5,660 nt of DNA from Candidatus Iainarchaeum sp. (GTDB lineage Archaea > Iainarchaeota > Iainarchaeia > JAADDC01), in contig WAPE01000070.1 of NCBI GenBank assembly GCA_015520865.1, positions 1 to 5,660 of the forward strand. Direction: 5' to 3'. How positions within the stretch are numbered: the stretch's first letter is position 1; each line of letters begins with the position of its first letter. The notes beneath the pieces were generated by a model, which was not told the DNA's origin, did no database searches, and saw only the letters and a list, made by a program, of their open reading frames with translations. This document shows, in pieces, positions 1 through 5,603 of the stretch. Position numbers and translations under genes: made by a program.

Positions 1-178
1 CCTTTTAACGGAAGGGAAGAAGACAGAGTTCCAAGAGTACAAGGACAAGAAGTTTAGGATCTACGATGGAGATCGCGTCGTCGAGGTGTTTGGCGATACG
101 GTTATTGAGCTTCCCGATGGAAGGCTCTCTACGGTTTACCACGCTATAAAGGAGGGGATACTACGTCCGAAGGCCTGA
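1..178 (+). CDS. 3' end of an unrecognised protein gene (5' end outside window)
   Basis: Reading from base 2, the frame is open from the window edge to a TGA at 176-178, giving the last 58 residues of a protein. The other two + frames are less convincing here; the frame used by the next gene has stops at 55 and 106. The peptide is charged and probably beta-rich, with the stretch VFGDTVIELPDGR followed by a helix-like YHAIKEGILRPKA end. I do not recognise the family and assign no function. The stop overlaps the likely start of the next gene by 4 nt (CTGA), so the two are probably co-transcribed and translationally coupled. A less likely reading is that this is an earlier part of the same polypeptide as the next gene, separated by a frameshift, because a -1 shift at GCC-TGA would continue directly into that frame. 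Confidence 0.7.
   Translation, partial: LLTEGKKTEFQEYKDKKFRIYDGDRVVEVFGDTVIELPDGRLSTVYHAIKEGILRPKA
151..157 (+). promoter_or_regulatory. Possible Shine-Dalgarno GGAGGGG for the reductase-tail gene
   Basis: GGAGGGG lies in the end of the upstream coding region, 17 nt before the CTG at 175. It is the strongest anti-16S match near this junction, but the spacing is long for a normal site and the bases also encode Lys-Glu-Gly of the upstream protein. It may support re-initiation after the upstream stop, or it may be coincidence. Confidence 0.3.
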
Positions 179-762
179 TCATAAAGCTAAACGGTCCGGA
201 GCTTTACTACGAGGAAATAAAGGAAGGAAAGAAGGAAGAACCCGTCATTCCTTCCTTTGCTAGCTTGGGGGAGCGTCCTCCAGAGCTAGATGCCAAATCC
301 TATACCATCGATAGGATTCATGTGCTTATATCCTACCGTTTAGAGGCCGGAATTCCTGTTATCTACGACATCGTCCTTCATAGCAACGATCTTTCAATGG
401 CTAGAGAGCTTGCAGCGGTTTCGTCCCTTCTGAGCCTTGCACTTCGGGCGAGAGTACCCTACGGAATTCTGCTTCAAAGTCTAAGGGAGATCAACGACGA
501 GTTCTATAGAAAGCTCGCTGACACCATCCAGACGTTCTTGGCCGAGTTCGATATGATGGAACCGCCTAAGGAGGTTCCGGCGAAACAGGAAACCATCCTT
601 TCTTTTACCCTCGAAGCGCCTAGCGAAAAGAAAGATGTCAGCGAAGTAGAGGACGATAAGCTGGCGATCTGCCCCGTCTGCGGCAAGAGGACGCTAGTAG
701 TAGAGAACGGCTGCTATACCTGTATCAATCCGGAGTGTGGTTGGAGCAAGTGCGAGTTCTAG
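175..762 (+). CDS. Free-standing class II (B12-dependent) ribonucleotide reductase C-terminal/TSCPD-like protein
   Basis: The protein resembles the C-terminal tail of adenosylcobalamin-dependent ribonucleotide reductase (NrdJ), without the catalytic barrel. Numbering from a CTG start (195 aa), residues about 45-125 form an alpha/beta domain of the TSCPD type. It starts around YTIDRIHVLISYR, has a helix ELAAVSSLLSLALRARVP, and ends with KLADTIQTFLAEF, matching the NrdJ pattern of a helix before a DAIA-like segment. A charged linker (about 130-162) leads to a Cys-rich end with Cys at 166, 169, 180, 183, 188 and 193, finishing CGWSKC. In NrdJ, Cys residues of such an end bind zinc and shuttle electrons to the active-site disulfide. 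Start choice: there is no ATG, GTG or TTG in frame between the stop at 106 and a TTG at 265. The TTG (165 aa) lacks a Shine-Dalgarno, while CTG at 175 overlaps the upstream TGA in the usual xTGA geometry. A split reductase like the NrdJa/NrdJb pairs of some bacteria is possible. The family call is from remembered motifs and is moderately secure; the start is uncertain. Confidence 0.72.
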   Translation: MIIKLNGPELYYEEIKEGKKEEPVIPSFASLGERPPELDAKSYTIDRIHVLISYRLEAGIPVIYDIVLHSNDLSMARELAAVSSLLSLALRARVPYGILLQSLREINDEFYRKLADTIQTFLAEFDMMEPPKEVPAKQETILSFTLEAPSEKKDVSEVEDDKLAICPVCGKRTLVVENGCYTCINPECGWSKCEF

Positions 763-1265
763 TAATATACTTCTTTTCCTCCTCTCCTCTTGTTTATGGC
801 CCTTGCCAGGGCAAAGAGGTAGTCCGAAAGTCTATTCAGGAGCTTCAGCACCTCTCTATCTAGCCATGGGTGGTTCTTCATAGCCTCTACGTACCTTCTC
901 TCTGCCCTTCTAAGCACTGCTCGGGCTAGATGAACTTCGGAAGCTACCGGATCGGTGAACCGGAGTATGAAGCGGTTAAGATCACTAGCCTCCTTCCAAA
1001 GTTCATCGATCCTTCTCTCCCACTCCTCTATCCTGAACTCTGGGTACCTCTTCCCTCCCGTTCCAATGTACGACGATACATCCATTAACAGTCTCATGAG
1101 CGGCTCTATCTCTTCTCTGGTTTCCGGATACCTTGCTACGATCGTTCCAAGTAGTGAGACCGTTTCGTCGAGATCTCCAACGAGCTCGACGAACTCACAG
1201 TCCTTCCCTACCCTCATCCTCCCGATCCAGGTTTTCCCCTCGTCACCTGTACCTGTATAGATCAT
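759..1265 (-). CDS. pduO: PduO-type cob(I)alamin (corrinoid) adenosyltransferase
   Basis: This cytosolic enzyme transfers the 5'-deoxyadenosyl group of ATP to cob(I)alamin to make adenosylcobalamin. The 168-aa length fits the single-domain PduO/MMAB family. Visible motifs are the N-terminal ATP-binding loop YTGTGDEGKT (3-12), the VGDLDETVSLLG helix start (29-40, equivalent to the usual YGxVDELNS), the HLARAVLRRAERR helix carrying the ATP-contacting Arg/Glu residues (112-124), and LNRLSDYLFALAR (143-155). One departure is FILRFTDPVAS (99-109), where most relatives have FILPGG, so the loop at the corrinoid/ATP site is altered. The ATG at 1265 is set by a 4-nt ATGA overlap with the end of tyrS and a strong Shine-Dalgarno. 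It converges on the reductase-tail gene, and the two stops overlap. Its product would serve a class II ribonucleotide reductase or another B12 enzyme. Family assignment is secure; symbol usage varies (pduO, MMAB-type ATR). Confidence 0.9.
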   Translation of the reverse strand: MIYTGTGDEGKTWIGRMRVGKDCEFVELVGDLDETVSLLGTIVARYPETREEIEPLMRLLMDVSSYIGTGGKRYPEFRIEEWERRIDELWKEASDLNRFILRFTDPVASEVHLARAVLRRAERRYVEAMKNHPWLDREVLKLLNRLSDYLFALARAINKRRGGKEVYY

Positions 1266-2320
1266 CGTGTCACCCTCCTGGCTATTTCTTCAACTTCCGG
1301 GTGTTTTTCTACGTATTTTCTGACTGGTTCTAGCTTTTCTATGAGCCATTCCGCTACAGCGTTCTTTAAATCCAATGGATGGAGCCTCCCTTCCTGGAAG
1401 TCCTTGGCCAGCTCCTCGAAGGAGGTATATACTACTTCCCCGCCGTACTTCTCCGGTCGTTCCACCTTCAACTCCATGCCGGGTCTCCGAAGGATGATGT
1501 TCTTTACTATGTCGATGATTGGATTGTTCTCAAGCTCTCTGGCCGGACAGAAAGCATTCTTTATCTTTCTCCTTATGTCCTCCGGTGAATCGGTTACGTA
1601 GATAGCCGTTTCTGGCTTACTTTTGCTCATTTTAAACTCCAACTGGTCTTCCTCCTTCGTGTAGTCCATCCTCTTCCCTGCCTGGAGTCCCATGAGCAGA
1701 TGGTGATGAACGAGGACGGGCTTCTTCCATCCCAGCTTTTCGGCGATCTCTCTGTACATCACGTTTACCCTTCTTTGGTCTATTCCTAGCTGGCAGATGT
1801 CCACGTCTAGGTACCTTATGTCCGTGGCCTGCATAAGGGGATATAGAAGAAACGACGCGTGTTGCATCTCTGCCTCCTTTCGTCCCATGATGGGAGCAGC
1901 CCTCTTTATCCTTGCCACCGTCACCTCCTTCGAGATCTTCATGAGGGTAGCCCAATACTCCGGGTCTTCCACGACCTCCGAGGCCCATATGATCCTAGGT
2001 TTCCAGCCCAAGAGGTCCCAAACCTTTGCAAAGAACTCGCCTGCCTTTCTTATCCTTTCCATATCGCCACCTAGTTTGTTATTGAGGTACGCGTGCCAGT
2101 CTGCGAGCAGGACTATGAAATCAACACCCGCCTTAGTGAGGTCTTTACCGTATTCAGCTCTCATGAGTCCGGTGGCGATGTGAGGAATTCCTGACGGCTC
2201 AAATCCATCGTAGGCCTTTGGATGCTCGTTGGTTTCCAGTAGTTTAACCAGCTCTTCCTTCGTTATGATCTCCTCTGCTGGAGGAGACGCTATTAACTCT
2301 ACTCTTTCCTCAAGGTCCAT
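1262..2320 (-). CDS. tyrS: Tyrosyl-tRNA synthetase, archaeal type
   Basis: This enzyme charges tRNA-Tyr with tyrosine in the cytosol, using ATP. The 352-aa protein is a class I synthetase with a Rossmann fold. It shows the tyrosine pocket segment YDGFEPSG (37-44), the HIGH-type motif HIAT (47-50), LLADWHAYLNNK (71-82), the tyrosine/ATP-site strand QATDIRYLDVD (164-174) followed by GIDQRRVNVMYRE (179-191), and KMSKS (230-234). The C-terminal part (about 255-352) is the short helical anticodon-binding region of archaeal and eukaryal enzymes, with no S4 domain as in bacterial TyrRS. The length is complete for an archaeal enzyme. The ATG at 2320 follows a GGGGGTGGT Shine-Dalgarno, and a TATA-like box lies upstream in the 94-nt gap. 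It is the first gene of a two-gene unit; its TGA overlaps the adenosyltransferase ATG. No frameshift or missing catalytic motif was seen. Confidence 0.97.
   Translation of the reverse strand: MDLEERVELIASPPAEEIITKEELVKLLETNEHPKAYDGFEPSGIPHIATGLMRAEYGKDLTKAGVDFIVLLADWHAYLNNKLGGDMERIRKAGEFFAKVWDLLGWKPRIIWASEVVEDPEYWATLMKISKEVTVARIKRAAPIMGRKEAEMQHASFLLYPLMQATDIRYLDVDICQLGIDQRRVNVMYREIAEKLGWKKPVLVHHHLLMGLQAGKRMDYTKEEDQLEFKMSKSKPETAIYVTDSPEDIRRKIKNAFCPARELENNPIIDIVKNIILRRPGMELKVERPEKYGGEVVYTSFEELAKDFQEGRLHPLDLKNAVAEWLIEKLEPVRKYVEKHPEVEEIARRVTR
1274..1279 (-). promoter_or_regulatory. Strong Shine-Dalgarno AGGAGG for the adenosyltransferase gene
   Basis: On the - strand AGGAGGGTGA precedes the ATG at 1265 by a normal spacing (8 nt after AGGAGG). 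It lies within the final codons of tyrS, which encode Arg-Arg-Val. It fixes the adenosyltransferase start and shows that this gene can be translated efficiently from the tyrS message. Confidence 0.8.
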
Positions 2321-2324
2321 CTAC

Positions 2325-2333
2325 ACCACCCCC
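2325..2333 (-). promoter_or_regulatory. Shine-Dalgarno for tyrS
   Basis: On the - strand GGGGGTGGT lies 4 nt upstream of the ATG at 2320 and matches 7 of 9 positions of the archaeal consensus GGAGGTGAT. It supports this ATG as the start and suggests a leadered tyrS transcript. Confidence 0.6.
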
Positions 2334-2380
2334 TAAGGTTGGTAGAGAAAGAATCAGCGGCGGTAAAGTCCACCACCCAC

Positions 2381-2390
2381 GGAAGAAAAA
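2381..2390 (-). terminator. Possible oligo-T terminator after the ABC operon
   Basis: Reading on the - strand, about 25 nt after the permease stop there is a TTTTTCTTCC run with no obvious hairpin. Archaeal transcription often ends at such T tracts. It lies next to the expected tyrS start site, so the two units may be separated here, but the run is short and read-through into tyrS is possible. Confidence 0.3.
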
Positions 2391-2403
2391 TGATAAACCA
2401 TCG

Positions 2404-2410
2404 TTATAAA
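2404..2410 (-). promoter_or_regulatory. TATA-like box, probable promoter of tyrS-adenosyltransferase unit
   Basis: The - strand reads GGTTTATAACG here, a good match to an archaeal TATA box (TTTATA core). Transcription would start about 25 nt further on, near 2381, giving a leader of about 60 nt before the tyrS ATG, in line with the presence of a Shine-Dalgarno. A second, weaker TTTAT (in GGTTTATCA) lies about 11 nt downstream near 2393-2399 and could be an alternative. This rests on motif and spacing only. Confidence 0.5.
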
Positions 2411-2414
2411 CCTA

Positions 2415-3608
2415 TCACTCGTACCTCAAGGCTTCAACGGGATCCAGATCGGCGGCCCTCTTGGCTGGCAGCAATCCTGCGAGGACCCCTATGAGTATAG
2501 AAAAGAGGAGGGATCCTAGAAAGAGCTCAGGTCCTAGGTAAACCTTGAACACCGTTATACCGGCGGAATGGGAGATCGATTCGGCTGCTAGGGCTACACC
2601 AGCCCCGATAACGATCCCTATGACGCCTCCTATAAGGCCCAAGGCTGCAGCCTCTGTGAGAAAGAGGGTTAGGATCTGAAGTTTCGTCGCCCCAACAGCC
2701 TTAAGGATGCCGATCTCTCTTGTTCTCTCCGTTACGCTCATATACATTGTGTTCATTACGCCTATGGCTCCCACTATAAGTGAAACGGCCGCTATCACTA
2801 TAAGGACGATGCTTATTCCTCCCATGATCGTCATAATCCTTTCTAGCATTTGTTTTGACGTGAGAACACTGAAGTCTTCGCTTCCCCTCAGCGCCTTCAA
2901 CTTCCTCTTTATCCTCTCAACGATGTTATCTACGTTTTCGGGGGAAGCCGCCTTGGCGAAGATCATGTCATACTTTCCCTTCTCCCCTGTTAATTCTTGA
3001 AAGGCCTTGAGAGGGATGATTATCGCTGTATCGTCTATGCGGTTGCCCACCTCTTTCATGATACCTACTACTTTGAACTTCTTTCCGTTGATGTAAATGA
3101 ACGACCCTACGGTGATCTTCTTCGGAAACACCTTGTGGGCCGTTAAATAGCCTACAACGGCCTCATAACTGTTTTTCCTTATGTATCTGCCTTCTTCTAG
3201 TTCGTATCCTTGAACGTCCTCGAAAAGACGCCTGAAGTTCTTGGCTGGAGCTCCCGTTACCATCATAACGACGCGCTTTCCCTTGTATTCCACCTCCATC
3301 GACCTGTACCCAACCCCTGTAACGAGTTCTACTCCTGGAATCTGCTTTATGGCCTCTACTTCCCTATCTGTAAAGGGCTTTCCGACGAGGGCTGCTGCGA
3401 GACTCGTCTCCGTTCCTCCCGGAAGGATGATAATTTTATCGGCCCCGAACTTTGAGAACTGCTCTTCTATGAATTTGTTTGTTCCTTGGGATATAGATAT
3501 CAATGCAAATACTGTGGCAACCCCTATCACGATTCCTATGACGGTTAGGAGGCTCCGAATGCGCTCCCTCTTTAGGGATCTCAACCCCATATAGATGAGG
3601 TCCATCAT
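2415..3608 (-). CDS. ABC transporter permease, MacB/FtsX family
   Basis: This is the membrane subunit of a mechanotransmission-type (type VII) ABC system such as MacB, LolCE or FtsX. In the 397-aa protein, TM1 is at about 19-39 after a basic N-terminus (SLKRERIRSLLTVIGIVIG). A large extracytoplasmic MacB_PCD-type domain spans about 40-258. Three C-terminal TM segments follow at about 262-286, 311-342 and 361-382. Between TM2 and TM3 is the conserved cytoplasmic coupling segment TERTREIGILKAVGAT (293-308), which contacts the ATPase. The end LLPAKRAADLDPVEALRYE is typical of the family. The ATG at 3608 overlaps the TGA of the upstream ATPase gene by 4 nt, after a GAGGGG Shine-Dalgarno at about 3618-3623; a second Met follows immediately. 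The cargo is not revealed. Archaea lack MacB's usual outer-membrane partners, so the role may be export of a peptide or lipid, or signalling and force transmission across the membrane. Confidence 0.93.
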   Translation of the reverse strand: MMDLIYMGLRSLKRERIRSLLTVIGIVIGVATVFALISISQGTNKFIEEQFSKFGADKIIILPGGTETSLAAALVGKPFTDREVEAIKQIPGVELVTGVGYRSMEVEYKGKRVVMMVTGAPAKNFRRLFEDVQGYELEEGRYIRKNSYEAVVGYLTAHKVFPKKITVGSFIYINGKKFKVVGIMKEVGNRIDDTAIIIPLKAFQELTGEKGKYDMIFAKAASPENVDNIVERIKRKLKALRGSEDFSVLTSKQMLERIMTIMGGISIVLIVIAAVSLIVGAIGVMNTMYMSVTERTREIGILKAVGATKLQILTLFLTEAAALGLIGGVIGIVIGAGVALAAESISHSAGITVFKVYLGPELFLGSLLFSILIGVLAGLLPAKRAADLDPVEALRYE

Positions 3609-4888
3609 TCCCTTCGTCCCCTCTTCCAGAGGTAAGCTATAACCGCTAGCAAGGCTATTAATCCTATCCAGAGCCAGAGGGAAGATCCGTTTTGCTTGGG
3701 AAGCTCAACAGGGATTCTTTCACTTCTCTGGTACTCCTTCCCTAGGTAGGTATAGGTAACCTTCACGTCTAGGGTGTTTGTTTCCGGGACGAACTCTATC
3801 GTATCGTAGTCGCCCCCTGTTAGGGATCCCACGAAGTGGGCTCTTCCGTTTACGTAAACGACGACGTTCTTTGCCTCCTCTTCACCGATGTTGGCCACCT
3901 CAAGGGTAGCTTTACCCGTCTTTACGTCCTTAAGGAATACCATTATGTCTGGAGGGCTTTTTACGACTGAGGAGAAGGTGTAGTATCCGTTGAAATCGCT
4001 CCCTAAAACAGAGACGCTTAGTATAACCTTTTCTGCGTCATCCGGTACCTTTAGGGTTACCGGAATCGTTTTGCTCATCCGCCCATCTAGGGAAACCGTC
4101 GTTGTTGTGCTTCCACCGATGTTTACGTTGGAGCTGAGCTTTACTACGATGGTTTGCGGTAGATCGGTTTCATTGGACACCCTGACATAGACGACCTTCT
4201 CCCCGGGCGTTAGAACAGCCGGGAGGTTGCTCTCCACCTCCAGCGGTGTTAGCGCACCACAAACCTTCATAATTGTCTTGTGAAATTCGAAGGGACCGCT
4301 TCGATATCCAGTGATAACTACGTTGAACTCTTCTACGCCATTTTTACAGGCCGGTATAACCTCAAACGGAACTGTTATTTCACCGTTGATCTCTCCCACA
4401 GTTTTGGATCCTTCCAGGGAAGGTACAAGGGTGATCTGTGCATTTCTGATGGGTTCTCCCTTATTTTCAACCACGACCTGAACCTCCTTCTTTACACCCG
4501 GCCAGAGGTTTCCGCTTAGTGAAACATCCAGGTCGCCGGTCCTAGGAACTACGCTAAGAGGGATCGAGAAGTACTCGTCGTAGGAGGCGTTGCCTTCATC
4601 GAACCGCAGTTCTACTGGAATCTGATAGGTTCCAGGCTTTAGATCCGAGGGAACCGTTATGTATATTATTGGTGCCGCCGATCCCGCAACGTCACCCAGA
4701 TCTTTCCAATCGCCCAAGGCGAAGCGGTTGTCCAATACCTTCAGCTCTACGTTTTGAGCGTATCCGGTAAGCAGTACCGTCACTCGGACGTTATCTCCCG
4801 GACTTGGAAACGATGGGTACGTCTGAAAAGAGACTCCAAGCCCGTACACAATCGGAAGGAGCAATAGTAACAACCCCAACCTCTTCAT
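3605..4888 (-). other. Secreted/anchored module of the 648-aa ORF, possibly an independent 427-aa gene
   Basis: An ATG at 4888 (residue 222 of the long ORF) opens a self-sufficient exported protein: Lys-Arg start, a hydrophobic core of about 16 residues, and a Tyr/Pro/Ser-rich region after it. About 370 residues of beta-sandwich repeats follow, then a C-terminal TM helix and a basic tail. A weak Shine-Dalgarno-like AAGGT lies 7 nt upstream of this ATG, so internal initiation is conceivable. In archaea, proteins of the COG1361/CARDB-like kind are often encoded beside MacB-type ATPase and permease genes, possibly as the extracellular partner of the exporter. The family link is from general resemblance (SLTGGDYDTIEF-like segments) and is moderate; the exact ligand is unknown. 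Confidence 0.5.
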
Positions 4889-5551
4889 TCTACCAACCTT
4901 CCCATCTCTTATCTTTACTATCCGTTCCGCCTCCTTCGCCACTTCAGGATCGTGGGTTACAACGACGAGGGTCCTACCTTCTTCGTGAAGCTCCTTGAAC
5001 AGGTCCAGGATCTTTCTTCCCGTCTTTGTATCAAGGTTTCCCGTCGGCTCGTCGGCGAGGATGATCTTAGGGTCGTTGGCTAGGGCCCTTGCAATTGCAA
5101 CCCTCTGCTGCTGACCTCCTGAAAGTTGGTTTGGATAGTATTCTAGCCGATTCCCTAGTCCCATCCTCTCGAGGAGCGAGATAGCGATCCTTCTCCGTCT
5201 TTCCTTCGGTACTCCATCGAGGAGGAGGGGAAGTTCCACGTTTTCCATCGCCGTGAGGGAAGGGATTAGGTTGTACGCCTGGAATACGAATCCTATCTTT
5301 CTTCGCCTGATTTTTGCTCTTTCATCCTCCTTCATCCTCGAAACATCCTTCCCTTCGATGTAAACCCTTCCTTTGGTTGGTGTATCGAGGAGACCCATGA
5401 TATGCATAAGTGTGGATTTCCCCGACCCTGACGGCCCCATTATGCTGACGTACTCTCCTTCTTCGACGGAAAGGTTTATCCCCCTCAGCGCAACGGTCTC
5501 GACACCCTCCTTATAAACTTTCCAGACGTTCTCCAACCGGATGACTTCCAC
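3605..5551 (-). CDS. ABC transporter ATPase (LolD/MacB type) fused in frame to a membrane-anchored extracellular beta-sandwich protein
   Basis: Residues 1-221 form a complete ABC ATPase driving the downstream permease: Walker A GPSGSGKST (39-47), Q-loop Gln91 in FVFQAYNLIPSLT, signature LSGGQ (143-147), Walker B IILADE (163-168), D-loop GNLD (171-174) and switch His200. From Met222 the sequence changes character to MKRLGLLLLLLPIVYG, like a signal peptide or anchor. About four beta-sandwich segments follow (roughly 242-335, 338-431, 436-531, 534-617; the last is CARDB/COG1361-like), then a TM helix (625-642) and a basic tail KRGRRE. Cys402 and Cys431 could pair. The fused topology (inside ATPase, TM, outside domain, TM, inside tail) is feasible if no signal cleavage occurs. 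ATPases of this type usually stop near residue 222, and the junction looks like a lost ATGA gene overlap. The fusion may therefore be real, recent, or an indel artefact. The GTG at 5551 is the only start candidate near the family N-terminus (MEVIRLENV); no Shine-Dalgarno precedes it, and a leaderless transcript is likely. Confidence 0.88.
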   Translation of the reverse strand: MEVIRLENVWKVYKEGVETVALRGINLSVEEGEYVSIMGPSGSGKSTLMHIMGLLDTPTKGRVYIEGKDVSRMKEDERAKIRRRKIGFVFQAYNLIPSLTAMENVELPLLLDGVPKERRRRIAISLLERMGLGNRLEYYPNQLSGGQQQRVAIARALANDPKIILADEPTGNLDTKTGRKILDLFKELHEEGRTLVVVTHDPEVAKEAERIVKIRDGKVGRMKRLGLLLLLLPIVYGLGVSFQTYPSFPSPGDNVRVTVLLTGYAQNVELKVLDNRFALGDWKDLGDVAGSAAPIIYITVPSDLKPGTYQIPVELRFDEGNASYDEYFSIPLSVVPRTGDLDVSLSGNLWPGVKKEVQVVVENKGEPIRNAQITLVPSLEGSKTVGEINGEITVPFEVIPACKNGVEEFNVVITGYRSGPFEFHKTIMKVCGALTPLEVESNLPAVLTPGEKVVYVRVSNETDLPQTIVVKLSSNVNIGGSTTTTVSLDGRMSKTIPVTLKVPDDAEKVILSVSVLGSDFNGYYTFSSVVKSPPDIMVFLKDVKTGKATLEVANIGEEEAKNVVVYVNGRAHFVGSLTGGDYDTIEFVPETNTLDVKVTYTYLGKEYQRSERIPVELPKQNGSSLWLWIGLIALLAVIAYLWKRGRRE

Positions 5552-5573
5552 AGATAGAAGGATGTGCGAAGGG

Positions 5574-5580
5574 TTTATTA
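5574..5580. promoter_or_regulatory. Shared TATA-like element for two divergent leaderless genes
   Basis: TTTATTA on the + strand (TAATAAA on the - strand) is centred at 5577. That is 26 nt from the first base of the ABC operon GTG (5551, - strand) and 27 nt from a GTG at 5604 on the + strand, the usual TATA-to-start-site distance in archaea. Neither gene has a Shine-Dalgarno, which fits leaderless mRNAs starting at the initiation codon. Whether a single box serves both directions is inference. Confidence 0.45.
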
Positions 5581-5593
5581 CGATATCGTATTA
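5576..5593. promoter_or_regulatory. 18-bp dyad, probable operator between regulator and ABC operon
   Basis: TACGATATCGTA at 5579-5590 is a perfect 12-bp palindrome. It extends to 18 bp (5576-5593) with a single mismatched pair at 5578/5591. Further GATAT/TGATA copies follow up to 5603. The dyad overlaps the TATA-like element and lies only 46-55 bp from both starts, where a bound dimer would block transcription factor B/TBP binding. The adjacent putative PadR-type gene is the natural candidate for the protein that binds it. This is an inference from position and symmetry. Confidence 0.5.
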
Positions 5594-5603
5594 TGATATG
5601 ATA

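Noticed and set aside
265..267. TTG as the start of the reductase-tail gene
   Set aside because: No Shine-Dalgarno lies before it and coding-like sequence continues upstream to the CTGA junction. It is kept only as an alternative.
769..795. Pyrimidine-rich run after the reductase-tail stop as a + strand terminator
   Set aside because: It is the antisense of the basic C-terminus of the adenosyltransferase (Arg/Gly/Lys codons) and has only short T runs; too weak to call.
1632..1988. A 118-codon open frame on the - strand inside tyrS
   Set aside because: It lies in another frame of a gene with clear TyrRS motifs, has a low-complexity Gly/Arg/His-rich translation, and no start signal. It is a shadow.
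1797..2183. A 128-codon open frame on the + strand opposite tyrS
   Set aside because: It is antisense to conserved synthetase motifs with no ribosome binding site or recognisable protein family.
3241..3594. A 117-codon open frame on the + strand opposite the permease gene
   Set aside because: It is antisense to a well-supported MacB/FtsX permease, and the Ser/Thr/Pro-rich translation is typical of antisense frames.
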